Below are positions 8,330 through 17,427 of a DNA stretch of 64,000 nt, in pieces (within the stretch, counting starts at the first letter, position 1; each line of letters begins with the position of its first letter). The position numbers were made by a program, and so were the translations under genes. The stretch is taken from the NCBI RefSeq assembly GCF_002007645.1, contig NZ_CP019791.1:3340593-3404592 (forward strand), written 5' to 3'. The stretch is from Anaerohalosphaera lusitana (GTDB taxonomy: Bacteria > Planctomycetota > Phycisphaerae > Sedimentisphaerales > Anaerohalosphaeraceae). The notes under the pieces are model-generated. The model was not told where the DNA came from. It saw only the letters and a list, made by a program, of their open reading frames with translations, and ran no database searches.

Positions 8330-8539
8330 TATTCAGAAAACAACTGCTTGGCGGTTTTGAAGAAATCCACAAGACTCAAAACTGTAAATAAGGCTGCCTA
8401 TGAATGTGGATTTTGCTAGCTCTTTTTTTAGGATATATGACTGGCCAACGTATAATAAGACTTAGGGATCTAATCGTTTTTAAAAGAGTAACAAGTCACA
8501 TTAACCCAGATACCGCCTTCCTTTTTCACTATTAATAGA

Positions 8540-9836
8540 GGGTTCCTCTAAAAATCAGTTAGATTCGTGCAATTTATTGCCCTTTTGTTATAATTAGCTC
8601 ATTGACAATTACATTACGGTTATTCGACTCATAATCAAAGGATTGATCATGATGCAAGTAGGACTTTTCGACTGGCAGACTCGTTTTGAACAACTCGACA
8701 ACAGCGGCGACCCACTTGTCAAGCTTAATGAAATAGTCGACTGGGAGCAATTTCGCAAAACCCTTGAGATTGTCAGAGATAAAAAACGAAAGTCCAACGC
8801 AGGCAGAAAACCCTTTGATGTTATACTCATGTTCAAGATATTGATACTTGATTCCCTGTACAATATATCCGACGATCAGCTCGAATTTCAGATAAGGGAT
8901 CGTATTTCCTTCATGCGTTTTCTCGGTCTGGGTATTGGCGACAGAGTGCCTGATGCAAAGACCATATGGCTTTTCAGAGAACAGCTCACCGAAGCCGGCC
9001 TTGTCGAAAACCTTTTTACTCAGTTCGACGAGTTTCTGCGTAAAAACGGCTTTTCTGCCAAAAAAGGCCAGATCGTGGATGCCAGTATTGTAGCGGTTCC
9101 AAAGCAGCGTAACACCAGAGATGAGAATAAATCCATCAAGAACGGCGAGGTTCCCGAAAACTGGAGCGATACCAAGAAACGCCAGAAAGACACCGATGCA
9201 CGCTGGGTGCAGAAGAACGGCGTAAACTACTATGGCTATAAGAACCATATTGATATTGATGTTAAGCACAAGTTTATTCGCAGCTGTGAAGTAACGCCTG
9301 CCTCTGTTCATGACAGCAATGTCTTTGAAGACTTGCTTGATGCAAACAACAGCAGCAAGGATGTATGGGCCGATTCTGCCTACGGCTCGACGGAAAAACG
9401 GGATAACATTAAAGAAGAAGGCTACCGCGGCCATATTCAACGAAAAGGCTGTCGTTATAAAAAACTGACTCAGCGTCAGATAGAAGCTAATTATAAACGT
9501 TCGAAAACTCGCAGCCGAGTTGAGCATGTCTTCGGCATACAGAAGATGCGGGCGGGCAACTTGATCATTCGAACTATAGGAATAGCCAGGGCCAAGACGA
9601 AAATTTGTATGCGAAACCTTGCGTATAATATAGACAGATACTGCCTGCTGGCTCGACTTTAGCCGCCAACGGTGCGGCACTACGGCCGCAAAGCCAGTCG
9701 GTGCCGCTTGACGCCAGTACTGAATGCCGTCATATTGAGACAAATAATCGTAATTGTGCAACAGTGAGTTCAATTTTAACTCAAAATATTGTTAATTTAA
9801 TACGTGAGCCGCTAATCTTGATTTTTAGAGGTGGCC
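8540..9836 (+). mobile_element. Complete IS5-type insertion sequence, 1297 bp, TAGA target duplication
   Basis: The ends are GGGTTCCTCTAAAAATCA at 8540-8557 and, reversed, GGCCACCTCTAAAAATCA at 9819-9836, identical over the inner 13 bases. TAGA occurs immediately outside both ends (8536-8539 and 9837-9840). A single intact transposase gene occupies the middle. The ends closely resemble those of the small fold-back elements at 46152 and 48528. Confidence 0.9.
8649..9662 (+). CDS. IS5-type DDE transposase, intact
   Basis: A 337-residue transposase. The N-terminal region (MMQVGLFDWQTRFEQL) and AGRKPFDVILMFKILIL are typical of IS5-group enzymes. DDE-type landmarks are GQIVDASIV (first Asp), VWADSAYGS (second Asp) and SRVEHVFG (Glu). 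The ATG at 8649 has AAAGGA six bases before it; a TTG at 8643 is in frame but less likely. Nothing in the frame suggests damage, so the element may still move. It lies in the same direction as the glycan operon around it. Confidence 0.92.
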   Translation: MMQVGLFDWQTRFEQLDNSGDPLVKLNEIVDWEQFRKTLEIVRDKKRKSNAGRKPFDVILMFKILILDSLYNISDDQLEFQIRDRISFMRFLGLGIGDRVPDAKTIWLFREQLTEAGLVENLFTQFDEFLRKNGFSAKKGQIVDASIVAVPKQRNTRDENKSIKNGEVPENWSDTKKRQKDTDARWVQKNGVNYYGYKNHIDIDVKHKFIRSCEVTPASVHDSNVFEDLLDANNSSKDVWADSAYGSTEKRDNIKEEGYRGHIQRKGCRYKKLTQRQIEANYKRSKTRSRVEHVFGIQKMRAGNLIIRTIGIARAKTKICMRNLAYNIDRYCLLARL

Positions 9837-9891
9837 TAGACTTTGTCCAACTGAATTGCATCTAAATTACTCTATATGAAAAGAATTAATT

Positions 9892-10581
9892 ATGAGCGTG
9901 CCAGTATATAAAAATCCTAAACAAGCACTGAAGGCTACCGACCAGTTTTATGCAAATCAGGCGGGCTTCCAATATACCGAAGAGCTCGTCACCGACTGGA
10001 CTCGCAAATTCGTAAATATTCCCGCTAAAGGAAACGTACTCGATCTCTGCTGCGGTGACGGCATCTGGTCCAGAGGTTTTCAGGTCAATAATCCACAACT
10101 CGATCTTTACGGCGTCGACATTTCCGAAGGAGGCATTGAAAAAGCAAAACGCCTGCTCGATACTGACGACGAGCATTTCTTCGTCTGCAACGTAGAAGTC
10201 GAATTGCCGTTTTCTGATAATTTTTTCGACCTTATTTTTGCCCGAGGTCCCGGACTCTACAACCAGCATAGCATGGATCGTCCCCAGACGATCCGCGTCA
10301 TCGAACAGTGGCACAATAAGCTGAGTGACCGCGGGCTTTTTTATTCCATTTTTGCATCTCGGCCCGAAGTAATGGGCACTTATACCCCTATGAAAAATGT
10401 GAAGCTTCCTTATAACCGCTCACCACGCAAAAGCGATACCATAGATTTCTCCGGGGGCAAGTACCACCATACGATTCAGTCTTTTTTGACGCCATTCTGG
10501 AAGGCGAGCAATGTCGAGGTGAAAAAGTACTCCTTTTTCAACAATCTGCACGTCCTTATCACCCGTAAAAAAGTCGACTAG
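9892..10581 (+). CDS. Class I SAM-dependent methyltransferase
   Basis: A 229-residue cytoplasmic protein with the SAM-binding motif VLDLCCGDG (49-57), a following acidic turn in LYGVDISEGGIEKAK and a post-motif FFDLIFARGPGLYNQ. It belongs to the Methyltransf_11/25 type. The substrate is unknown; in this operon a sugar or lipid-linked intermediate is plausible. It resumes the glycan operon just after the second insertion sequence, 55 bases beyond its right end. Confidence 0.8.
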   Translation: MSVPVYKNPKQALKATDQFYANQAGFQYTEELVTDWTRKFVNIPAKGNVLDLCCGDGIWSRGFQVNNPQLDLYGVDISEGGIEKAKRLLDTDDEHFFVCNVEVELPFSDNFFDLIFARGPGLYNQHSMDRPQTIRVIEQWHNKLSDRGLFYSIFASRPEVMGTYTPMKNVKLPYNRSPRKSDTIDFSGGKYHHTIQSFLTPFWKASNVEVKKYSFFNNLHVLITRKKVD

Positions 10582-10658
10582 AATTTAGATGATTTTGCTC
10601 CGCTTTTGTTCTGCATCGGAATCCTGTTTTTACAAAATCCTGACGTAGAAAAGATAGA

Positions 10659-12491
10659 TTGCTAAATTCCCCTTCCACAACTAAACGACTGAAACAGTTC
10701 AAGGCTATTTTGCAGCGTTATGCACAGATCGCCGGCTGGATTGCCAAAGACGGGCTATTAAAGTATAAAGTTCGCGCTGCTGCGACTGTGGTCGCCGGCA
10801 CTATGAGCGGAATGCTTCAGGCTGCAGCTCTTGGGCAGGCGGTTTACTACGCCAAACTCCTCGAAAGAGGGAACACAGTTGCATTTTTTGGGTTTTATTT
10901 TGATCCGCGCAAATCGCTCGTTTTGATAACTATAGCATCCATCGGCGTTCTCATCACTTTGCTCGTATCATCCCTGCTTCAGTTCTTCTCGAGATATCAA
11001 GCAATTAGAATAAACACAATTTACGAGGAATTCTGCGTTAAAAGAGGCATAAAAACAGCAGCAAATTTCCAGGTTTTGCATAGCACAAACGTTTCCTGTC
11101 CCCCTGACGAAAAGATCGTCAGACGCATCTGCCACAGCGACTGTCGTCTGGCGGGCAGAGCCCTGCGGCTGCTCTTGTGGGCCGTAGGACCTTTCACTCA
11201 ACTGGTGATATTCGTGTCCATCCTCTTTTATCTGGACCAGATCGCAACCATTTTTGCCGGCCTGGCCGCTCTCGCAACAGGGTATTTTCTCTACCGGATA
11301 AATCAGTCTGCAACTGCTGATTCACGCATTTACGAAGATTCGGGACCGGGCGCCGCAACTGAAAAAGCTCAACTTATTCACCAGGCCTGTTCCATAACAC
11401 AGTTTGGCCACGTGCCTTCCTGGTATGAAGACGTTTACTCAAATGGACAGATCGACGTCAATCGAAAAGCCTATGAAGCCCGCTTGTCTGTAACAGAACG
11501 CAGCCGCCTGGTCGTAGGCATCCTTTCCGCTATCATCATAGGGGTTGCTATCGTTTACTTCGGCGGCAAAAGTATAGTGGCCGGAACCAGTTGGGGTGCC
11601 CTCCTAGCGTATATCTATATGCTCAAACGTTCCACTCAACTAACGGAGCAGATCGCAATCACGATAACCTCAGTAAACAGGTTCTACCCTCAAATTAAGC
11701 GATACTATGAATTTATAACACACAGCAACACTCCGCCAAGTTCAAAGCAATGTCTATCCGGTCCCGACGAAGTGCCGACAGGAAAACTTGGCTCCGAGGC
11801 TGTAGCGGGCACTGAGAGCGAATATATCCTGAAAGCGGGCCGGCCCATAGCATTGCTGTCACCTTATCAGATCAACCGCTATTCACTGGCACACACGATT
11901 GAGTCCCTGTTATCAGAGTCATATATTACTTCAGTGCTCCCCAGCACTTGCTTCATAAGCAAAAACTACAGCATTCCGCCTTTCACCTTGAGAAACTTCC
12001 TGTACCTTTCTGATGATGTCACCCGCACCGAGCTTAGTGACCAGCTGGCCGCCGCCGGTCTCAAACCGGAATCATTACAGACGCTACCCCAAAATATAGA
12101 CAGCGTTATTTACCCCGATCAATGGCAAAATCTTGATCCGACGCTGCGATATGCGATCGCAATGCAGGCAGTCTGTAATTCATCTTACAAATGGGTTTTG
12201 ATCGATCGGATTGTTGTCACGACCCTGCCGAAGGCGACTTACGATCATTATCTCAACCGGTTAGAAAAGATATTTATTATAGTAGTGGATTCACCCAAAA
12301 TCGACTACAAGAAGATAGGCTCTTACAACGAAGAAAGAGTAATAGTACTGAAAAATTCAGCTATCGCAGGTATTGGGTCGCCGGAATGGGCTTTGGATAA
12401 CAAAGAGCAGATCGAATCGGTTATCGGTCCGCAGTTCGCGATCGAAGCCGCCCAAATAGCAGAAGCTGATATTTCTGCAATGGAAGAATAG
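10659..12491 (+). CDS. ABC exporter-like protein with a degenerate ATPase domain
   Basis: The 610-residue protein has the layout of an ABC exporter half: about six hydrophobic segments (roughly 40-66, 86-110, 168-191, 194-212, 285-303, 311-322) then a C-terminal domain (about 385-600). The C-terminal domain keeps the order of an ABC ATPase but lacks its catalytic motifs. RPIALLSPYQINRYSL (395-410) stands where the P-loop should be, with no GxxGxGK; QNLDPTLRYAIAMQAV (490-505) replaces the LSGGQ region; WVLIDR (512-517) has Arg in place of the catalytic Glu; FIIVVDSP (539-546) lacks the switch His. It cannot plausibly hydrolyse ATP alone. The start is a TTG at 10659. It may pair with an active partner elsewhere or serve a structural role. 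Confidence 0.65.
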   Translation: MLNSPSTTKRLKQFKAILQRYAQIAGWIAKDGLLKYKVRAAATVVAGTMSGMLQAAALGQAVYYAKLLERGNTVAFFGFYFDPRKSLVLITIASIGVLITLLVSSLLQFFSRYQAIRINTIYEEFCVKRGIKTAANFQVLHSTNVSCPPDEKIVRRICHSDCRLAGRALRLLLWAVGPFTQLVIFVSILFYLDQIATIFAGLAALATGYFLYRINQSATADSRIYEDSGPGAATEKAQLIHQACSITQFGHVPSWYEDVYSNGQIDVNRKAYEARLSVTERSRLVVGILSAIIIGVAIVYFGGKSIVAGTSWGALLAYIYMLKRSTQLTEQIAITITSVNRFYPQIKRYYEFITHSNTPPSSKQCLSGPDEVPTGKLGSEAVAGTESEYILKAGRPIALLSPYQINRYSLAHTIESLLSESYITSVLPSTCFISKNYSIPPFTLRNFLYLSDDVTRTELSDQLAAAGLKPESLQTLPQNIDSVIYPDQWQNLDPTLRYAIAMQAVCNSSYKWVLIDRIVVTTLPKATYDHYLNRLEKIFIIVVDSPKIDYKKIGSYNEERVIVLKNSAIAGIGSPEWALDNKEQIESVIGPQFAIEAAQIAEADISAMEE

Positions 12492-12520
12492 CAGAGCATA
12501 GGGGTCAGCTAAAGAGACTT

Positions 12521-14545
12521 ATGTCTATATCACCAACGTACTTCGAATATCTAACACACTTCGGGCAGACAGAAACACTGTATCAACTCCACAAACAACC
12601 TGCTTCGAACATGATCGCGCTTCGACATGACGTTGACCACGACCTCGACTTGGCCCTGGAAATGGCCTGGCATGAACATGACCGGAATTGTGCCGCTACA
12701 TATTTCCTGCTCCACACTGCTCCATACTGGCAGGATCCACACTTGATTGAAAAGTGCCTTCAACTGCAAGACTTTGGACACGAAGTCTCGCTGCATATAA
12801 ACGCTCTTACAGAGTGGTACGCCGGCACAATAGACGACGTTGCAAAAAGTCTGCAAAATATATTGATGCCGCTTGCAGAAGCAGGTGTCAAAGTAAAGGG
12901 TATAAGTGCTCACGGCGATAAAGCCTGTTATCACCAAAGTTTTATTAATTACTGGTGTTTTGCAGAGTTCAAACCCGATGATCCATCTATCTCCGAAAAC
13001 GGACTTTCCGCCGAGGGCATCAAGGTTATTGATCCAGCATTCCAAATTCCATATCCCGAATCCGAAATACTGAGACGTGCGGACGGACAAACATTTGATC
13101 TTTGGTCCTTATCTGCTTCAGAAATCGGTATTGAGTACGACGCATGCCATTTACAATTTGATAAATACTTCACCGACTCAGGAGGCAATTGGATTAGGTC
13201 GGAGAACCCGCTGAGCATCGATCTGAGCGAGGACAGGCACCAGATTCTCATGCACCCCATCCATTGGCGAGGTCCCCAAAAAGTATTTTTCTTCTTGTCA
13301 GCAGCCAGGAGCGGCTCAAAATGGCTTACCAATATGCTCGATCAAGCCACGCCCCTGTCAGCCAGGCACGAATTCACTCTCAATCATTCATTTGCCGAAG
13401 GCGAACCAAAGCTGGTTAAACGTACGGGTCCGGGCTTTGTCCAACTCGCGGAAAATAAAGAAAAGATTAGAGAGCTTCTTGGCGAATCACATACTTTTGT
13501 GCAAAAACTGCCAAATGATTACGCAGAAGCGAACGTGTACCTGGAACAGTTTATTCCGGAGCTGCAGGAGGAGTTCCCCGAGGCCCAGCTCATCCATCTT
13601 TTTAGGCAGCCCAGAGATGTAGTTCGTTCTATTATGAATCGCGACTGGTACGCGGCACCTGAAGACAACGCTCACCCGCGTCTGGATGTCCCTAATTTTG
13701 AACAACTCCCACAGTTTGCGAAAGCCTGCTGGTACGTCCGCAAGGCAAATGAGACTCTAAGCAAAGTTTGTAAACGACAAATCAAGTTTGAACGCATGGT
13801 CAACGACGAAGAATATTTACGAGAAAAACTGAAACTACTGGACATCCCCTACTACCCACGGTTGGCCGCACGCGAGTTCCAGAAGGTCATAAACGCCAAC
13901 CAGAATAACCAGCTCCCCGTATATGATCATTGGTCACCCAGACAAAAAAGGATTTTCGACTCTATACTTGGCAAAATGGATTCTGCCTCGTATGGCTGCA
14001 CTCTCGATTTTATTGAAAGTGCAGCGATCTTCATTGAAAATGCAAGATTCTCGCTCATTTCGCTTTTCCGGAAAGTTTTGGGAACCAGGGCTGTTGCAAT
14101 TCCTCTGGACCTCTCTAGAGAAGGCATAACCTGCAAGAACTGTGATGTAGAGCATCGCGCAGACGGGCTCTTTATTAAGCCTGACGGAAAAGGACACGCA
14201 CATGTTCTGATGGCTGGAGGCTCCTGGAAAAAGACTTCGCCTCCTTCGGGGTTCGAAATTAAGAGCGGCCATTATTACAAAGGATCACTATCTTCAGCCA
14301 CACCGAACCAAAATCATCAGGCATCTATAATGTGCCTGGTATACAACAAGTCCGGCAACCTGCTTTCCAAACAAAATCTTGCTGCCGTCAGTCATGAGTC
14401 ACCGCGGGCAGATTTCGCTTTTCGACCAAAAGTCAATGCTGGTAGATTCAATCTGGCAATTTACATACCGGTTGGCAAGATGCAACAAGGACTGACAGTC
14501 AATGACATAGATTTGCACGCTGTACCATACTTGGAAAAACTATAA
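12521..14545 (+). CDS. Polysaccharide deacetylase-like / sulfotransferase fusion protein
   Basis: A 674-residue protein of three parts. Residues 1-250 resemble a NodB-type carbohydrate deacetylase: HDVDHD (36-41) supplies metal-binding Asp/His, with GHEVSLHIN (86-94) and SAHGDK (129-134). Residues 252-480 are a sulfotransferase with the PAPS loop LSAARSGSKWL (259-269) and the 3'-phosphate region LIHLFRQPRDVVRSI. Residues about 550-674 look like a beta-sandwich, perhaps carbohydrate-binding. A logical activity is removal of an N-acetyl group followed by sulfation, as in heparan N-deacetylase/N-sulfotransferase, but no homology to that enzyme is claimed. The gene follows the ABC-like gene by 29 bases. 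Confidence 0.7.
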   Translation: MSISPTYFEYLTHFGQTETLYQLHKQPASNMIALRHDVDHDLDLALEMAWHEHDRNCAATYFLLHTAPYWQDPHLIEKCLQLQDFGHEVSLHINALTEWYAGTIDDVAKSLQNILMPLAEAGVKVKGISAHGDKACYHQSFINYWCFAEFKPDDPSISENGLSAEGIKVIDPAFQIPYPESEILRRADGQTFDLWSLSASEIGIEYDACHLQFDKYFTDSGGNWIRSENPLSIDLSEDRHQILMHPIHWRGPQKVFFFLSAARSGSKWLTNMLDQATPLSARHEFTLNHSFAEGEPKLVKRTGPGFVQLAENKEKIRELLGESHTFVQKLPNDYAEANVYLEQFIPELQEEFPEAQLIHLFRQPRDVVRSIMNRDWYAAPEDNAHPRLDVPNFEQLPQFAKACWYVRKANETLSKVCKRQIKFERMVNDEEYLREKLKLLDIPYYPRLAAREFQKVINANQNNQLPVYDHWSPRQKRIFDSILGKMDSASYGCTLDFIESAAIFIENARFSLISLFRKVLGTRAVAIPLDLSREGITCKNCDVEHRADGLFIKPDGKGHAHVLMAGGSWKKTSPPSGFEIKSGHYYKGSLSSATPNQNHQASIMCLVYNKSGNLLSKQNLAAVSHESPRADFAFRPKVNAGRFNLAIYIPVGKMQQGLTVNDIDLHAVPYLEKL

Positions 14546-14573
14546 TTCCTTCAGCTCCATAGGATTTCTCACA

Positions 14574-16343
14574 ATGCCGTTAAAAATCTGTATGTTTGTT
14601 TTTAATAACTGTCAGCATGATTCAAGAGTACTCAAAGAAGCAGGTACTTTGGCCAGGGCAGGACATGATGTAAGAATAATCGCCCTGCTCGACAAAGACT
14701 CTCTGCCTCTTGAAGAACGCGACGGGTTCAAGATCATCCGCATAGAACGCGACCCGATCCATTACCGTATACTTCGGGCAATACGCATAGGCACGTGGAA
14801 ACATACTTTAACCCGGCCGCTATCCTGCATCCGTCGTCTACTGGTCCGCATTCCCAAAGCTGCGGTTCGCACTTCACGCTCATTCCTGTCCAAATTTAAG
14901 CGACGCCGCCTCAAATCTTCAGCAAAGCTAAAAGCTTCTTTTTTACGGCGATCCTTTAACAAAACAGTAGATGCGGCCCTCGACTACCACAACCACGTAA
15001 AAACAATCGGCGCGCGAACACATATTCGACAAAATTTCAAAAAACATCCGATCTACTTTTTAATAATAGGCTGGTTGATCATTTCTGCTTATCTATTCAC
15101 GCGATATGGCTATGTGATTGCAAAAATTTCTATTTGCCGCCCATTAATAATCTTGTGGGCTCGGCATCTTAGAAGTATTCTAAAACTTCATATCATTCGA
15201 TTCTTAAAGATACTGTGGGCCCGACACTTGCGAAGAATATATAATCTCGGAATCTGTCGCCCTTTTATAGTCTTAGAAACTCGATTATCACGCAGTCTGA
15301 ACAATTTCTTTTATGGGTGCTGCAAGAAACTTCTAATGAGATTTCACCGCCCTCTTTGCTTTTTAGACTATTATAATCGCAGTTATCCTCGTGTCCTCAC
15401 TGACCCGGCAGATGTATATCATGCTCACGATCTCAACACACTGCCCCTGGCCTACAAGTTACACAAGAAAACTGGTGGCTCTATTGTTTACGACTCCCAC
15501 GAGTTTTACGTTGAGCGAAACAGAGCGAACAAGACAACTCCGTTTCATAAGTTCCTTCTCAAAAGATTCGAAGCCTTTTACGTCAAAAACTGCGAACACG
15601 TTATAACCGTCAGCAGCTCCATAGGTAAAGAACTGAAAAAACGGTACTCGGTTAAACAACTGTCAATCATATTGAACGCGCCGCAACGTACCGATTCTGC
15701 TTGTTTGACAACGAACGAAAACATAACTTTACGATCACAGATCGGCATCGATGCAAATAAGAAGATAATCCTCTATGTGGGCAACATCAGCCTTAACAGA
15801 GGACTCGAAAATCTGATACAAAGTCTTTCGTATTTAGACAACTGCGTTCTCGTTATGATGGGCAAAGCAACGCAAACCTACGCCGACAAGCTATGCGAAG
15901 TGGCAGTTGATTCAGGCGTCAGCGACCAGGTACATTTTTTCGGACCTGTACCGCAAAAACAGGTAATAAAGTATGCATCATCCGCAGACATTGGGGCAGC
16001 TCCTATTCTCAATGCATGTCTGAGCTATTATTACTGCCTGCCGAACAAGCTCTTCGAGTGCATGTCTGCTGGCCTGCCGACAATCGGCAGCAACTTCCCC
16101 GAACTTAAAAAAGTCATAGAGGGCTACGGTATAGGAAAAACATTCGATCCGGAAAGCCCCCAGGACATTGCCGACGCCGTTAAATACATCCTTGCCGATG
16201 AAAATGCACTCAACGAAATGCGCAAAAGATCCCTCGAGGCTTCTGAAGTATTTAACTGGCAAAATGAAGCCGAAAAGTTGCTGGCAATTTATGAAGCCCT
16301 AGATTTCAAACCGGAAGTTTACCCGCAAATAGTTTCAGCTTAG
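14574..16343 (+). CDS. GT4-family glycosyltransferase with a long basic insert
   Basis: A 589-residue GT-B enzyme. The N-terminal fold begins KICMFVFNNCQHDSRVLKEA (4-23) and continues after an insert at DVYHAHDLNTLPLA (280-293). The C-terminal donor domain has ILYVGNISLNRGLENLI and LPNKLFECMSAGLPTIGS. The insert, about 65-265, is very rich in Arg, Lys and Leu and contains a hydrophobic segment (161-177) and three tandem 20-residue repeats (187-246). Ordinary GT4 proteins of this type are near 400 residues. The insert could attach the enzyme to the membrane. It lies in the glycan operon, 29 bases after the fusion gene and 4 bases before the next. Confidence 0.85.
   Translation: MPLKICMFVFNNCQHDSRVLKEAGTLARAGHDVRIIALLDKDSLPLEERDGFKIIRIERDPIHYRILRAIRIGTWKHTLTRPLSCIRRLLVRIPKAAVRTSRSFLSKFKRRRLKSSAKLKASFLRRSFNKTVDAALDYHNHVKTIGARTHIRQNFKKHPIYFLIIGWLIISAYLFTRYGYVIAKISICRPLIILWARHLRSILKLHIIRFLKILWARHLRRIYNLGICRPFIVLETRLSRSLNNFFYGCCKKLLMRFHRPLCFLDYYNRSYPRVLTDPADVYHAHDLNTLPLAYKLHKKTGGSIVYDSHEFYVERNRANKTTPFHKFLLKRFEAFYVKNCEHVITVSSSIGKELKKRYSVKQLSIILNAPQRTDSACLTTNENITLRSQIGIDANKKIILYVGNISLNRGLENLIQSLSYLDNCVLVMMGKATQTYADKLCEVAVDSGVSDQVHFFGPVPQKQVIKYASSADIGAAPILNACLSYYYCLPNKLFECMSAGLPTIGSNFPELKKVIEGYGIGKTFDPESPQDIADAVKYILADENALNEMRKRSLEASEVFNWQNEAEKLLAIYEALDFKPEVYPQIVSA
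15132..15311 (+). repeat. Three tandem 60-bp units inside the GT4 gene
   Basis: The coding sequence repeats in units of 60 bases (15132-15191, 15192-15251, 15252-15311), each encoding 20 residues. The first two units share ILWARHLR and the first and third share ICRP at the unit start. The copies have diverged at the DNA level, so the duplication is not recent. Confidence 0.65.
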
Positions 16344-16346
16344 CTC

Positions 16347-17408
16347 ATGACGATTTCTATAAAACCTTCACAAGATCACCCCGACGTTTCCATCGTAATG
16401 CCCTGCCGAAATGAAGAGGCGCACATCGCCCAATGCATACAATCCGTGCTCGACCAGGACTATCCTGCGGACAATTACGAACTGTTGATCGTGGACGGCA
16501 TGAGTGACGATCAGACCCGCAAGATAGTACACGATAATTTCGGAAACACCGAAAATATCAGAGTTATTGACAACCCGGCAAGAACTACACCCCACGCCCT
16601 CAATGCGGGCATCAAAAACGCACGGGGGCAGATCATAATGATCATGGGAGCTCACGCACACTACGCAAGCGATTACGTCTCTAAGTGTGTGAAATCATTG
16701 CTCTCAACAGACGCAGACAATGTTGGAGGTATCTGCCGTGTTCTCTGTGATGACAAAAACCTTCTGCACAGATCGATTGCTGCCGCTCTGAGCTCCCCCT
16801 TCGGGGTGGGCAATTCCTATTTCCGGATCGGCACTGCCGAAAGGCGATATGTCGACACAGTCTTCGGAGGCTGCTATCGCAAGGAAATCTTCGAAAAAAT
16901 CGGTCTTTTCGACACCGACCTCCTTCGTGGACAGGATACTGAGTTCAACGCAAGACTGCGAAAAAATGGCGGAAAGATACTGCTCGACCCTCAAATTGTT
17001 TCCGCTTATGTAGCAAGAGACACGCTCAAAAAGCTCGTCAAGATGGAATGGCAGTACGGATATTTCAAGCCGCTGGTAATCAAAAAAGTCGGCGGGCTCT
17101 TTACCCTTCGGCAAACGGTCCCCCCGGCATTCGTTTTGACATTGGGCATTTTGCTCGTCACGTCTTTTTTCTCCCTGCTGTCCTTCTATATCTTACTTTC
17201 ATTACTTCTTTTGTATCTCTCGGTCAATATCCCTGCCTCTACCTCAATAGCCCTTAGAAAAGGAATAGGCCAAATTTTATTTTTACCTGTCATCTTTGCC
17301 ATCATCCATTTTTGCTGGGGCACAGGTTTTCTTGCAGGCACAATAGATTTCATTCTGCTTTCCAAAGAATCAAAGGAAGGCCTCACAGACATTTCACTTA
17401 CCAGATAA
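16347..17408 (+). CDS. GT2-family glycosyltransferase with membrane tail (ExoA-like)
   Basis: A 353-residue enzyme with a GT-A domain opening VSIVMPCRNEEAHIAQCI, the acidic VDGMSDDQT, and NPARTTPHALNAGIKNARGQ, much as in succinoglycan ExoA. The donor-site region is IMIMGAHAHYASDYV, where the usual DxD is replaced by AHA. The acceptor end is RGQDTEFNARLRKNGGKI. Two to three hydrophobic segments near the C-terminus (about 255-345) anchor it in the inner membrane. It probably extends a lipid-linked oligosaccharide. It starts 4 bases after the GT4 stop. Confidence 0.85.
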   Translation: MTISIKPSQDHPDVSIVMPCRNEEAHIAQCIQSVLDQDYPADNYELLIVDGMSDDQTRKIVHDNFGNTENIRVIDNPARTTPHALNAGIKNARGQIIMIMGAHAHYASDYVSKCVKSLLSTDADNVGGICRVLCDDKNLLHRSIAAALSSPFGVGNSYFRIGTAERRYVDTVFGGCYRKEIFEKIGLFDTDLLRGQDTEFNARLRKNGGKILLDPQIVSAYVARDTLKKLVKMEWQYGYFKPLVIKKVGGLFTLRQTVPPAFVLTLGILLVTSFFSLLSFYILLSLLLLYLSVNIPASTSIALRKGIGQILFLPVIFAIIHFCWGTGFLAGTIDFILLSKESKEGLTDISLTR

Positions 17409-17427
17409 TCATCAAATCCGAATCCTC

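Larger units (their letters stand above)
7343..8419 (+). pseudogene. Short gene of unknown function split by an IS5-family element
   Basis: An ATG at 7343 overlaps the sulfotransferase stop (ATGA). Its frame runs to the insertion point at 7431, then resumes without a break at 8332 once the 898-bp element and one copy of the TA target duplication are removed. The rejoined frame is 58 codons ending in TAG at 8417-8419. The joined peptide contains NWFDKGVRHYSENNCLAVL around the junction. I do not recognise the family. A second frame after it (8402-8452, ending IYDWPTYNKT) suggests the original gene may have been longer and has since decayed. The precise rejoining is seen; that it was a gene is inference. 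Confidence 0.5.

Noticed and set aside
8574-9773. A 399-codon minus-strand frame
   Set aside because: It is antisense to the intact IS5-type transposase and runs almost the length of the element; no family motif is visible.
15132-15311. CRISPR-like array
   Set aside because: The 60-bp units are diverged, contiguous without spacers, and in frame within a glycosyltransferase gene.
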